Assembly: GCA_007693595.1 (NCBI GenBank)
Contig: REDI01000047.1
Location: 62,001-126,000 of the forward strand
From: Deltaproteobacteria bacterium
GTDB taxonomy: Bacteria; Myxococcota_A; UBA796; GCA-2862545
Direction of reading: 5' to 3'
DNA length: 64,000 nt
Of the stretch, positions 1-8,499 are shown one piece after another. The notes beneath the pieces were generated by a model. That model ran no database searches. It worked only from the letters and a program-made list of their open reading frames with translations, and had not been told where the DNA came from. Each line of letters opens with the position of its first letter. Position 1 is the first letter of the stretch. Both the position numbers and the translations under genes were made by a program.

Positions 1-2
1 TC

Positions 3-404
3 GACGGCACCATCGGCTGCCTGGTCAATGGGGCCGGTCTGGCCATGTCGACCATGGACATCATCAAGTACAAGGGCGGTGAGCCCGCGAACTTCCTCGA
101 TGTGGGCGGCGGCGCCAAGAAGGAACAGGTGGTGGCAGCCTTCAAGCTGATCACTAAGGATCCGCGAGTTAACGCTATCCTCGTCAACATCTTCGGCGGG
201 ATCATGAAGTGCGATGTCATCGCCGAGGGCGTGCTCGCCGCGGTCGAAGAGGTCGGGCTCGAGGTGCCGCTGGTCGTCCGGCTGTCCGGCACGAACGCGG
301 AGCTCGGTCGCAAGATCATCGACGCTTCCGACCTCAATGTCATCACTGCAACCGACCTCAACGAGGCCGGCGAGAAGGCGGTCCAAGCCGCCAAGGGGGC
401 CTGA
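3..404 (+). CDS. sucC: Succinyl-CoA synthetase beta subunit, C-terminal part
   Basis: This is the C-terminal 133 codons of the ADP-forming succinate-CoA ligase beta subunit; the 5' end lies outside the window. The subunit binds nucleotide and succinate in the TCA-cycle step from succinyl-CoA to succinate. The visible segment contains the family-typical [19 protein letters not shown] and [15 protein letters not shown] stretches and the [10 protein letters not shown] loop near the end, all in frame from base 3. The stop is two bases before the sucD start, so the two subunits are co-transcribed and probably translationally coupled, as is usual for sucCD. Nothing visible is missing or broken. Confidence 0.97.
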   Translation, partial: DGTIGCLVNGAGLAMSTMDIIKYKGGEPANFLDVGGGAKKEQVVAAFKLITKDPRVNAILVNIFGGIMKCDVIAEGVLAAVEEVGLEVPLVVRLSGTNAELGRKIIDASDLNVITATDLNEAGEKAVQAAKGA

Positions 405-406
405 GT

Positions 407-1279
407 ATGGCGATCCTCATCGACAAGAACACGCGCGTACTAGTCCAGGGCATCACCGGGAAGTCCGGGGCCTTTCACACCCAGCAGATGATGGCTTATG
501 GCTCCAACATCGTCGCGGGTGCCGTCCCGGGCAAGGGCGGGCAGCGCTTCGAAGACAAGGTCGCCGTCTTCGACGGTGTGGCCGAGGCAATGGCCGAGAC
601 CGGCGCCAACGTCAGCGTCATCTTCGTGCCGCCGCCCTTCGCGGCCGACTCCATCATGGAGGCGGTGGACGCCGGCATCGAGCTGGTCATCTGCATCACC
701 GAGGGCATCCCTGTCGCCGACATGGTCAAGGTCTGGCGCTTTATGGATGGAAAGGAGACCCGCCTGATCGGGCCCAACTGTCCTGGCGTCATCACCCCCG
801 AGCAGTGCAAGATCGGCATCATGCCCGGTCACATCCACCGTCCGGGACGGGTGGGGGTGCTGTCGCGTTCCGGCACGCTCACCTACGAGGCGGTCGCTCA
901 GCTCTCGGCCGTTGGCTATGGCCAGTCCACGGCGGTCGGCATCGGTGGCGACCCGATCATCGGTACCAAGTTCATTGACGTGCTCGAGCTCTTCAACGCC
1001 GACGACGACACCGACGCGGTGATCATGATCGGCGAGATCGGGGGCACCGCCGAAGAAGAGGCGGCGGCTTGGATCAAGGAGCACATGAGTAAGCCCGTGG
1101 TGAGCTTCATCGCGGGCGCGACCGCCCCTCCGGGCCGACGGATGGGGCACGCGGGCGCGATCGTCAGCGGCGGGCAGGGCACGGCGGAGTCCAAGTTCAA
1201 GGCCCTCTCCGAAGCCGGGGTGCACATCGTCCGCAGCCCGGCGGAGATGGGTGTCATGATGCGTGAGGTCCTCGGCTGA
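407..1279 (+). CDS. sucD: Succinyl-CoA synthetase alpha subunit
   Basis: This 290-residue protein is a full-length alpha subunit, the usual size for the family. It binds CoA and carries the phosphohistidine intermediate. The N-terminal CoA-binding Rossmann region shows [16 protein letters not shown]. The middle has [12 protein letters not shown], and the active-site histidine sits in [20 protein letters not shown] at about residue 248. The ATG at 407 follows the sucC stop by two bases; a longer in-frame extension would read back through sucC in another frame and is rejected. The gene ends directly against a convergent HAD hydrolase, with no intergenic room for a conventional terminator. Confidence 0.98.
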   Translation: MAILIDKNTRVLVQGITGKSGAFHTQQMMAYGSNIVAGAVPGKGGQRFEDKVAVFDGVAEAMAETGANVSVIFVPPPFAADSIMEAVDAGIELVICITEGIPVADMVKVWRFMDGKETRLIGPNCPGVITPEQCKIGIMPGHIHRPGRVGVLSRSGTLTYEAVAQLSAVGYGQSTAVGIGGDPIIGTKFIDVLELFNADDDTDAVIMIGEIGGTAEEEAAAWIKEHMSKPVVSFIAGATAPPGRRMGHAGAIVSGGQGTAESKFKALSEAGVHIVRSPAEMGVMMREVLG

Positions 1280-1948
1280 TCAGCCGGGGCCGATGGGCCT
1301 GTCCGCGTCGAGGAGCGCCCACAGGGTGTCCAGCGTGGGCAGGACCACATCGGCGTGCGTTAGGCGGCTCGGCTCGTAGGAGGTCGTCACCGCGGCGGTA
1401 AAGCAGCCAGCCGCCACCGCGGCTTGGATGCCGCTCGGGCTGTCTTCGACAGCGATGCAGGAGCTGGGGGTCAGCCCGAGCGCCTCGGCCGCTGCGAGGT
1501 AGACGTCCGGGGCGGGCTTGCCCCGTGCCACGTTGCCCCGGTGCCTCACGACCGGCAGCCGCTCCGAGAGACCTGCAGAGGCCAGGAAGGGGTAGGGCAT
1601 GAGGCTGGCGGTTGCGACGGCGATGGGGAGCTTGCGCGCGTCGGCCTCGTCGAGAAAATCGACGACGCCTGGCAGCGGCTCGCAGCCACCCGTGGCGAGC
1701 AGCTCGTAGACCAGCTCGGCCTTACGGCGCATCAAGGTCTCTCGATCGGACCGCTCCCCGAGGATCCTGCGAAGGACCGCCTCACGGGAGAGGCCGACGA
1801 CCTCGTCCTCGAAGCGCTCCGGCTCGAGGTGGATCCCTTGCTCGGCGAAGAGTTGCTGCCAGGCCTCGAAGTGAACCTCTTGGGAGTCGACGAGCACGCC
1901 GTCCATGTCGAGGAGCAGGCCACGGAGGGGGTGGGGTAGGGCGGTCAT
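1280..1948 (-). CDS. HAD-superfamily hydrolase (phosphoglucomutase/phosphatase-like)
   Basis: This 222-residue HAD hydrolase has motif I as LLLDMDGVLVDS (nucleophile Asp14, acid/base Asp16), a helical cap, the motif II region as VATASLMPYP, the motif III lysine in RGKPAPDVYL, and motif IV as CIAVEDSPSGIQAA. This pattern matches the beta-phosphoglucomutase / 2-deoxyglucose-6-phosphatase group, so a small phosphorylated sugar is a likely substrate, but the exact one cannot be read from sequence. Its ATG overlaps the stop of the upstream sulfotransferase gene (ATGA at 1945-1948), making it the last gene of a three-gene minus-strand cassette. Its stop abuts the sucD stop. Confidence 0.9.
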   Translation of the reverse strand: MTALPHPLRGLLLDMDGVLVDSQEVHFEAWQQLFAEQGIHLEPERFEDEVVGLSREAVLRRILGERSDRETLMRRKAELVYELLATGGCEPLPGVVDFLDEADARKLPIAVATASLMPYPFLASAGLSERLPVVRHRGNVARGKPAPDVYLAAAEALGLTPSSCIAVEDSPSGIQAAVAAGCFTAAVTTSYEPSRLTHADVVLPTLDTLWALLDADRPIGPG

Positions 1949-2790
1949 GGGTGCCCGTAGCCCGCGGCGGCAGGGGTGTCAGGTCGGGGCGTCGCGAGGT
2001 ACCTTGCGCGCCACTGTGCGCTCAGCGTGTCCGCCTGAGGCTTGAGACTCGGGGCTGCCAGAGCCTCGACCGGGGACTCGCCGAGAGCCTTCAGCACCCG
2101 GTTGACGCAGGCGAGGGGATCTGCGCAGAGCTCCTCGTAGGTGAGGGTGAGCCGGGGATGGATCCCAGCCCGTCGCCACCGCGCCTTCCAGTCGTTCTCG
2201 GCGAGGATCAGGGCATCGACCGTCGCGCGGATCGCGCGAGGGTCGTACCGAGCGGGGAGGAGGCCGGGGGCGTGGGAAGCCCAGCGCCCGGTCTGCCGGG
2301 CTCGCACCCACGACAGGGCTTGGCCTATACGGTCCTCACGGCGGAGGTGGATCCAGTGGATCGGGCCGAGGACCGACTCCAGATCGCCCTGGCCGAGCCA
2401 GCGCACCAGGTGGTGATGGTGCAGTTTGAGCCCGAACCAACCCGAGGGGCCACTCCGCCGCGAGCGGAGTTCGTTGAGGTACCGCCTCAGGGCGGGCTGG
2501 GGCAGTGGGCCTCCAGCGAGGGCGCGCCTGCTCGATCGGGCCGAGCCGTGCAGGAGCCATCCGGGGCCGAGGCGCAGCGTCCAGTCTCTGAGCTGCGCGG
2601 GGTTGAGGTACTCGCGCGGTGCCCCGACTCGCTCCGTGGACCACAGGGCGTGGCACAGCAAGGTGCTTCCACAGCGGGGTGTACTGGCGATGACGTAGGT
2701 GCGGGGAGCCACCGTGGGTCGGGGTAGATCGTGCTCGACGCGGTTGCGGAGCTTCAGGAAGGAGGTACGTCCGAGCGGGCGCTCACGCAC
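1945..2790 (-). CDS. Stf0-type sulfotransferase
   Basis: This protein of about 281 residues has a PAPS 5'-phosphosulfate-binding loop near its N-terminus (IASTPRCGSTLLCHAL, about residues 32-47). A family-typical PREYLNP segment follows, and later IHLRREDRIGQALSW, which resembles the 3'-phosphate-binding and dimer region of trehalose 2-sulfotransferase (Stf0). It should move a sulfuryl group from PAPS to a sugar or lipid hydroxyl; the acceptor is unknown. No ATG is available, so I chose the GTG at 2788-2790, which overlaps the stop of the PDZ gene (GTGCGTGA). The 3' end overlaps the HAD gene by ATGA. The order PDZ, sulfotransferase, phosphatase suggests one short operon. Confidence 0.8.
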   Translation of the reverse strand: MRERPLGRTSFLKLRNRVEHDLPRPTVAPRTYVIASTPRCGSTLLCHALWSTERVGAPREYLNPAQLRDWTLRLGPGWLLHGSARSSRRALAGGPLPQPALRRYLNELRSRRSGPSGWFGLKLHHHHLVRWLGQGDLESVLGPIHWIHLRREDRIGQALSWVRARQTGRWASHAPGLLPARYDPRAIRATVDALILAENDWKARWRRAGIHPRLTLTYEELCADPLACVNRVLKALGESPVEALAAPSLKPQADTLSAQWRARYLATPRPDTPAAAGYGHP

Positions 2791-3826
2791 GGGGGAGGAC
2801 CTCCCAGATCCCGCGATCAGCGCCGAGCTGAAGGCTGGGGCGAAGGGCCGCGTTCGCGGCGGGGGGCACCTGGAGGACGACCACGGCGTCGTGGTCGGGA
2901 TCGGGCTCGACGGCGATGCCGAGCTCGACCAGGGCTCCGAAGAGGCCGTAGGCCGCGTCCTGGTCGAGGAGGAGGAGTCGCACGGCGCTGAGGCTGGGCT
3001 GCAGGTCAGAGGGCGCGACCGCGGTGAGGCTGACGCTGCGTCGCTCTCCGCCGCGCTCGAAGTCCAGATCGCGGAGCTGATCGGAGGCGCTGGCGAGGGC
3101 GGCCTGGGCCGCCTGGGCGGTGAGCCCGCCCAGCGGGGCACCGTCGACGAGGAGCAGGAGATCGCCCGGCTCGATCTGACCCGCGGCGGGGCCCTGTGGA
3201 TGGACGGCGCTCACCCGCAGTCCGCGTTCCTCGGGCTCGCAGCGCAGGCCGAGCACGCCGGGGCTATCGGCGCGAGGTCGTGCCCGCCCGGTGGAGCGAC
3301 GGGTCGGGGGCTCGGGAACGTGCTGCAGCAGCGGGGGGGCTGAGTTCGAGCTCACCAGCGAAGGGTCGGGTGGCGGTGCGGTCGGACGGGTCGGAGCGGG
3401 CTGCGGCGCTGCCTGAGGGGCTCGGGTTTGCTGGAGGGCCAGGTGCAGCCGGGGGAGGGCCGCGGCGGCGAGGGTGCCCCATCGGTGCTCGAAGCTCGAC
3501 CTCCACCACGTCAGGGCGGCCTGCGGGTCCTGTTCGAGGTGGTCGAGTCCCATCGCCAGATCCGAGGTGATCCCGTGCAGGAGCGTCGTCAGGGTTGGCG
3601 CGTGTCCCTCGAGGGCCCCGAAGCCGGGCCAGCTCGAGGGGAGCGAAGATCCCTCGAGCTGCTCTGGGTGGTGTGACGAGGGGGGCAGCCTCAGCCCGGC
3701 CCCGTAGAGGTGGACGAGGTGGGCGGTGAAGGCTTCGATGCGCGTGGGGAGTGGAAGATCGGAGGCTCCTTCGACGAGGAGGATCCAACCGCGGACGGCG
3801 TCGGTGAAGGTCTTGAGATCGCTCAT
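2783..3826 (-). CDS. PDZ-domain protein of unknown function
   Basis: This 347-residue protein has three parts. The N-terminal region of about 120 residues is probably helical, rich in Trp and Leu, and has no signal peptide. A proline- and alanine-rich linker follows (about 130-190). A PDZ-like module comes next (about 200-275), with the turn [19 protein letters not shown] typical of the carboxylate-binding fold. The C-terminal 70 residues resemble no family I recognise. The ATG at 3826 (MSDLKTF) was chosen because the longer frame upstream is low-complexity and runs into the ndk promoter region. It is the first gene of the minus-strand cassette with the sulfotransferase and HAD genes. A scaffolding role is inferred only from the PDZ fold. 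Confidence 0.75.
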   Translation of the reverse strand: MSDLKTFTDAVRGWILLVEGASDLPLPTRIEAFTAHLVHLYGAGLRLPPSSHHPEQLEGSSLPSSWPGFGALEGHAPTLTTLLHGITSDLAMGLDHLEQDPQAALTWWRSSFEHRWGTLAAAALPRLHLALQQTRAPQAAPQPAPTRPTAPPPDPSLVSSNSAPPLLQHVPEPPTRRSTGRARPRADSPGVLGLRCEPEERGLRVSAVHPQGPAAGQIEPGDLLLLVDGAPLGGLTAQAAQAALASASDQLRDLDFERGGERRSVSLTAVAPSDLQPSLSAVRLLLLDQDAAYGLFGALVELGIAVEPDPDHDAVVVLQVPPAANAALRPSLQLGADRGIWEVLPRA

Positions 3827-3944
3827 GTCCCCAGCATGGCACAGCCGAGGGTCCGATGCACGGTCGTCACGTGCGAGATGGGCCCCATCGGTTACGCGCG
3901 GCGGCCACAGCCGGGCTGATGCCCGTCCGACCCTGGAGTGCCCC

Positions 3945-4367
3945 ATGGCTATCGAGACCACCCTGTCCATCCTCAAGCCCGACGCCGTCGAGCGCAACCT
4001 CGTCGGTAAGATTATCGCCCGCTTCGAAGAAGAGGGACTTCGTCCCGTCGCGATCCGCCGCATGCACCTCTCCCGCGCCGACGCCGAGGGCTTCTACGCC
4101 GTCCACAAGGAGCGCCCCTTCTTCGGCGAGCTGGTCGAGTTCATGACCCGGAGCCCGGTGGTCGTCATGGCCCTCCGCGGCGAGAACGCCGTCGCGCGCA
4201 ATCGCGAGATCATGGGGGCGACCAACCCCGCCGAGGCGGCCGAGGGCACCCTGCGCAAGCTCTACGCCAAGAGCATCGGGGAGAACACTGTGCACGGCTC
4301 CGACAGCGCCGAGAACGCAGCGATCGAGGTGGCTTACTTCTTCCGAACCACCGAGGTCAACGGCTGA
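3945..4367 (+). CDS. ndk: Nucleoside diphosphate kinase
   Basis: This 140-residue enzyme moves the gamma-phosphate between nucleoside tri- and diphosphates through a phosphohistidine. It begins [19 protein letters not shown], the usual NDK start with the nucleotide-contacting lysine. The catalytic histidine is His117 within [12 protein letters not shown], which is an intact active-site signature. Length and all core motifs match the family. The start is fixed by homology, since the residues before the ATG at 3945 have no NDK character. In related bacteria ndk often lies next to sucCD; here a minus-strand cassette separates them. The 3' end overlaps a convergent MFS gene by 11 bases. Confidence 0.98.
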   Translation: MAIETTLSILKPDAVERNLVGKIIARFEEEGLRPVAIRRMHLSRADAEGFYAVHKERPFFGELVEFMTRSPVVVMALRGENAVARNREIMGATNPAEAAEGTLRKLYAKSIGENTVHGSDSAENAAIEVAYFFRTTEVNG

Positions 4368-5511
4368 GCTCGCTCCGGCGGGAGCGGGCGGTCCACACGC
4401 TCGCGATCGCCAGCGCGAGGGCGCAGCAGCCCAGGGCGCTGGCGATCCAGAACAACCAGGGCGTGGGGCGACTCTCCACGACCCAGCTCCCGATCGCGTT
4501 CCCGATCCCTGCCCCGAGTCCCCCGACGGCTGCGGCCAGCAGCCCCTGGGCTCCGCCGGTCAGCTTGCGCGGAACCTGCTGGGTGAGCAGGGCCACCGCG
4601 GCCACCCAGAAGGCGCCGAAGGCGACCCCGTGGGCGAGCTGGATCGCCACGAGCCCCCAGGGCGAGGTGATCCAGGCTGTGAGCAGCCACCGGGGGATGT
4701 TGAGGGCGATGGCGAAGAGCAGCAATGTGGGGGCGCCGAACCTCGCCATGAGCCGGCCCGCGATCGAGAAGACACCGATCTCGACGCTCACCCCCAGAAC
4801 GGTCGCGATCCCCGTCCAGATCATGCCGTGCCCCAGGGCGTCGAGATGGACGGCGAAGAATCCGTCGTAGAGGGCGATCCCCGCGAAGTGGACCGCGGAC
4901 GCAGCCAGCAGGAGCAGTGGGGAGGGCGACGAGATCGCGGCGAGCAGCCCTTCGGGCCTCGGGGGGCGCTGCGGGGGGGCTGCGCTGGAGAGCCCCCGTG
5001 CAGCCCAGAGCAGCCCTATCGCCAGGAAGAGGCCGACCAGGAGCGGAGAGAGGCCCAGGTGGTCCCGAAGCGACCCCGCGATGAGCACGGCCAGAAGGAA
5101 ACCGAGCGAACCCCACCGACGGATCTGGGCGTATTGACCTGGGTCGTGCTCGACGACGCGCAGGGAGGCTGCGTCGACCAGGGGCGCGATCCCAGCGTGG
5201 CCCGCCGCGAGCAACACCACGCCCAGCACCGCGACGATGGCGCCGAGCTTGGGCAGGGTGACGATCAGGCCTGCGACTATCAGGGCTGCGGCGGCCAGGA
5301 CGACGGGGCGCGCCCTGCCGAGTCGATCCGACGCCAGCCCCCAGAGCGGTCCCAGTCCCACCCGAAGGAGGGGCGCGCTGATCAGCGCGAGGAGGAGGGC
5401 AATGCCACTCATATCTCGCGCACGAAGCTCGAGGGCGAGGTACGGAAAGACGGCTCCAAGGCTCGCGAAAGAGAGCCCCTGAAGCAGCCCGAGCCGCGTT
5501 CGCGGCGTCAT
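4357..5511 (-). CDS. MFS transporter
   Basis: This 384-residue integral membrane protein has about 12 hydrophobic segments in two halves. The loop between segments 2 and 3 carries [12 protein letters not shown], the major facilitator motif A (G-x-x-x-D-R-x-G-R). The first membrane segment ([21 protein letters not shown]) and the overall layout resemble the LacY-like / nucleoside-transporter-like MFS group, which includes the 3-phenylpropionate permease family. The substrate cannot be assigned. It is transcribed alone on the minus strand, and its last 11 bases overlap the end of ndk. No regulator is adjacent. Confidence 0.88.
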   Translation of the reverse strand: MTPRTRLGLLQGLSFASLGAVFPYLALELRARDMSGIALLLALISAPLLRVGLGPLWGLASDRLGRARPVVLAAAALIVAGLIVTLPKLGAIVAVLGVVLLAAGHAGIAPLVDAASLRVVEHDPGQYAQIRRWGSLGFLLAVLIAGSLRDHLGLSPLLVGLFLAIGLLWAARGLSSAAPPQRPPRPEGLLAAISSPSPLLLLAASAVHFAGIALYDGFFAVHLDALGHGMIWTGIATVLGVSVEIGVFSIAGRLMARFGAPTLLLFAIALNIPRWLLTAWITSPWGLVAIQLAHGVAFGAFWVAAVALLTQQVPRKLTGGAQGLLAAAVGGLGAGIGNAIGSWVVESRPTPWLFWIASALGCCALALAIASVWTARSRRSELSR

Positions 5512-5579
5512 GACAGGCCCGGCGCTGTCGCGAGGGGCTCGCGGGGAGCGAGCGCGTTAAGGGGCGCCCTGGAGGCTTC

Positions 5580-6368
5580 ATGGGCTCGGATGGCTATCAC
5601 CTGTCGCTCAATCTCTCGCGGGAGCTGTGGCAGGAGTTGCTCTCGGCGGCTCTGCCGATCGAGCTCACCAAGGGCCAGATGGACCTCACGGGTAACGCTC
5701 GAGCGATCGTGCGCCAGCTCGGGGTGCGGGAGCGGGTGTCGGGGCTGCTCGAGGACCGTCGCTCGCCTCGCGCGCTCCTCCAGGTGCGCGATCGGGCGCG
5801 CGCGGTGTGGCACCGTCGTCGCGAGGGGGTCTATCGCCGGGTCAACGATCTGATCCGTATCGAAGGCACCTGGCGTGTTGAGCTCGACGACCTGGGCACC
5901 GAGCTTCGCTACGGGCGCCAGCGGGTCTCGGCGGATGCGTTCGTCAAAGGCGTGGCCGAGGGCAAGATCGTCCTCCTCAAAGAGAACGTCGAGATCCCCT
6001 TCGTGCTCGAGCGTCGGCTCGGCGCCTCCGTCACCCTCAAAGACATCCACTACGACGAGGGACACCGGGCCGTCATCGGCAGCCTGGGCGATCTCGCGGT
6101 ACACATCGGCGACCATGCGGCGCTTCAGCTCGTCTCCAGGCTGGCGGAGTACCTGCTCGAACAGCAGGTGCCTAGGGTCAACCCCGTGCCCATCCTCAAG
6201 CGCGATCAGGTCGAAGAGCTGGTGTCGCCGGTCGGCGGTCCGCTCAAGACCCGCATGTCGGTCGACGATCTGGTCTTGGTGATCGATGAAAACGACATGG
6301 CGCTCAAGGTCCGGTTCGGGTTCTCGAACCTTCAGATCCCCGATCAGCAGTCCCAGGAAGAAGCCTAG
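5580..6368 (+). CDS. Conserved-looking protein of unknown function
   Basis: I do not recognise this 262-residue soluble protein. It has no signal peptide or membrane segment. It alternates amphipathic helices (VRQLGVRERVSGLLEDRR) with beta-rich stretches (WRVELDDLGTELRYGRQRV) and ends in an acidic segment (VDDLVLVIDENDMALKV). A GGAGG ribosome-binding site sits about six bases before the ATG at 5580, and the codon use looks like that of its neighbours, so it is very likely a real gene. It stands between two minus-strand genes, so it has its own promoter, which I could not place. No function is offered. Confidence 0.8.
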   Translation: MGSDGYHLSLNLSRELWQELLSAALPIELTKGQMDLTGNARAIVRQLGVRERVSGLLEDRRSPRALLQVRDRARAVWHRRREGVYRRVNDLIRIEGTWRVELDDLGTELRYGRQRVSADAFVKGVAEGKIVLLKENVEIPFVLERRLGASVTLKDIHYDEGHRAVIGSLGDLAVHIGDHAALQLVSRLAEYLLEQQVPRVNPVPILKRDQVEELVSPVGGPLKTRMSVDDLVLVIDENDMALKVRFGFSNLQIPDQQSQEEA

Positions 6369-6407
6369 CGTACTCTACCGAAGCCTGCCCTCACGCCTCA
6401 TGCGGCG

Positions 6408-8444
6408 CTACGCGGGGTTTTCGTCGTTTAGGGTGCTCGAGAGCGGACCCAGGCGGGCCCAGGGGACGTCTTCGCTGTGCTTGGCGAGGCCTGGGCGACG
6501 CGTGAGGACCTCGCAGCCGCTCTTGGTGACCAGGACCGTGTGTTCGAACTGCGCGGAGGGAGAGCGGTCGCGGGTGAGCACCGTCCAGCCGTCGTCGAGG
6601 TGCTCGATGGCGCGGCCGCCCAGGTTGATCATGGGCTCGATGGTGAAGGTCATGCCCTTCTCGAGGCGGGCCCCGGTTCCGGGCTTGCCGTAGTGGAGGA
6701 TGGTGGGCTCGTCGTGGAAGATGCGGTGGATGCCGTGGCCTGTGTATTCGCGGACGACCGAACAGCCCTTGGCCTCGGCGTGAGCCTGGATGGCCGCGCC
6801 GATGTCGCCGACTCGGGCGCCGGGCTTGACCTGCGCGATGCCGAGCTCCAGGCACTCGCGGGTGACCTCGACAAGGTGCTTGATCTGGGGAGGGGGCTCG
6901 CCGATGTAGAAGGTGAGGCTGGTGTCGCCGTGAAAGCCGTTCTGGGCAGGGAGTAGGGTCGTGACATCGACGTTGATGATGTCACCATCTTTGAGGACCT
7001 GGGGTCCGGGGATGCCGTGGCAGACGACCTCGTTGACCGAGGTGCACACCGACTTGGGGAAGCCCTTGTAGTTGAGCGGGGAGGGATAGGCGCCGTGCGA
7101 CACGATGAACTCGTGCACGAGCGTGTTGATGTCGTCGGTGGTCATGCCCGCTTTGAGGTGCTCGCCGACCATCATCAGGGTCTCGGCGGCGAGCCGGCAG
7201 GATTTGCGCATCTCGTCGATCTCAGAGGCACTCAGGACCTTTCTTCGGCGTAGCAGCCTCATGTCTTCTCCGGGTCGCGGCTCGGGGAAGGCGGCCCGTC
7301 GCGCGTTTTGGGGGCGAGGGGGGGGCGCCATGCCGAGGGATGACAGCGTGTTCGGCGCAGGGGTAACGCGGTCCAGGGGCTCAGCCACACTGCGTCGGGC
7401 GTACTTCCAGAGCAGTTCCGCCGCGAGGCGGAGGCCATCGGCATGCCGGACGGCCGCGATGACGGGTCGAAGCGCCTCGCGCTGCGCCTCTCCCGCGGGA
7501 CCCAGCAGGGTGCAGAGCTCGTCCACCAGTCGAGAGGGATCGAGGTCTTGCAGGTGCTCCGGCACGATCGGGCGTCCCGCCAGGATGTTTGGGAGCGCGA
7601 TCCACGGAGTGTTGAGCAGCGGGCGTCCGAGGAGGTAGGTGATGGGATGCACGCGGTAAAGCACCACCTGAGGGATGCCCGCGGTGGCGAGCTCCAAGGT
7701 GATTGTACCGCTCGCGACCAGCGCGGCGTGGGGCGTTACCGAGCCCAGATCCGCCACAAGGCGACACCCGAGCGGGGCGAGGGTCTCGGGGTTCAGCCCT
7801 GGCGCACGGAGGCACAACAGCTCGACCTCGGGGCGACGTGCGCGCATCAGGGAGACGACCTTGGCGAGGACTGGGAGGTGGCGATGGAGCTCGCTCGGGC
7901 GACTGCCCGGGGCGATCAGGATTGTCGGGTTGCCTGCTGGACGGGGTCCCCAGGCGCGCGCGGCGGGGTGGCCGATGAAGGTGGACGGCACTCGGTGTTT
8001 GGCGAGGAGGGAGGGCTCGAAGGGGAGCAAGCAGAGCACGTGATCCACGCTGCGTCTCAACGTGCGCACCCGCCATGGCCTCGAGGCCCAGATCTGTGGG
8101 CAGACAGCGTGCACGACCGGGATCCCGCGCCGCTTCGCCTCGCGCGCGATGGGGAGGTGTAGGCCTGGGCTGTCGACCGTGACCAAGAGGTCTGGGCGGT
8201 CATCGAGGGCGCGGAGCAGGCGCCGCCGGTGTCGGAGGAGTCGTGGAAGATGTCCGACCAGCTCGATCAGCCCTGAGGCGGTCGCGTCGGAGGCGGGCGC
8301 GAGCAGCCCTGCACCCTCGGCGACCAAGGCAGGACCCGCTGCGGCGCGGACCTCGCGCAGCGCTCCTTGCTCGCGCATGGCCCGGAGCAACGCGGCCCCG
8401 AGGGCATCACCGCTCGGCTCGGCGGTCGCGAGGATCAGCCGCAT
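6408..8444 (-). CDS. lpxB-map: Lipid-A-disaccharide synthase / methionine aminopeptidase in one reading frame
   Basis: One open frame of 678 codons encodes two complete enzymes. Residues 1 to about 345 are LpxB, the glycosyltransferase joining UDP-diacylglucosamine and lipid X. They show ATAEPSGDALGAAL at the start, APGSRPSELHRHLP, and the NILAGRPIVPE motif. Residues 395-678 are type I methionine aminopeptidase, with metal ligands in NVDVTTLLP, HGDTSLTF, TGHGIHRIFH, TIEPMI and QFEHTVLVT. The roughly 50-residue join is low-complexity and rich in Pro and Arg. A ribosome-binding site and ATG inside the frame (7262) could start MetAP separately. The join contains an eight-G run (7318-7325); a one-base change there would end LpxB with ATGA over the MetAP start. 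So this may be a true fusion, or two genes joined by an indel. Confidence 0.85.
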   Translation of the reverse strand: MRLILATAEPSGDALGAALLRAMREQGALREVRAAAGPALVAEGAGLLAPASDATASGLIELVGHLPRLLRHRRRLLRALDDRPDLLVTVDSPGLHLPIAREAKRRGIPVVHAVCPQIWASRPWRVRTLRRSVDHVLCLLPFEPSLLAKHRVPSTFIGHPAARAWGPRPAGNPTILIAPGSRPSELHRHLPVLAKVVSLMRARRPEVELLCLRAPGLNPETLAPLGCRLVADLGSVTPHAALVASGTITLELATAGIPQVVLYRVHPITYLLGRPLLNTPWIALPNILAGRPIVPEHLQDLDPSRLVDELCTLLGPAGEAQREALRPVIAAVRHADGLRLAAELLWKYARRSVAEPLDRVTPAPNTLSSLGMAPPPRPQNARRAAFPEPRPGEDMRLLRRRKVLSASEIDEMRKSCRLAAETLMMVGEHLKAGMTTDDINTLVHEFIVSHGAYPSPLNYKGFPKSVCTSVNEVVCHGIPGPQVLKDGDIINVDVTTLLPAQNGFHGDTSLTFYIGEPPPQIKHLVEVTRECLELGIAQVKPGARVGDIGAAIQAHAEAKGCSVVREYTGHGIHRIFHDEPTILHYGKPGTGARLEKGMTFTIEPMINLGGRAIEHLDDGWTVLTRDRSPSAQFEHTVLVTKSGCEVLTRRPGLAKHSEDVPWARLGPLSSTLNDENPA
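7260..7271 (-). promoter_or_regulatory. Internal ribosome-binding site and ATG for MetAP
   Basis: On the minus strand GGAGA (7267-7271) lies four bases before an ATG (7260-7262) that begins MRLLRRRKVLSA, a natural N-terminus for methionine aminopeptidase (284 residues, 6408-7262). MetAP could therefore be made as a separate protein even if the upstream frame stays open. Confidence 0.6.
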
Positions 8445-8499
8445 CGACGTGGGCTCTCGGAACGGCCCCGCTCAGGGCGAGGCTCGATTGAGGCCCGGC

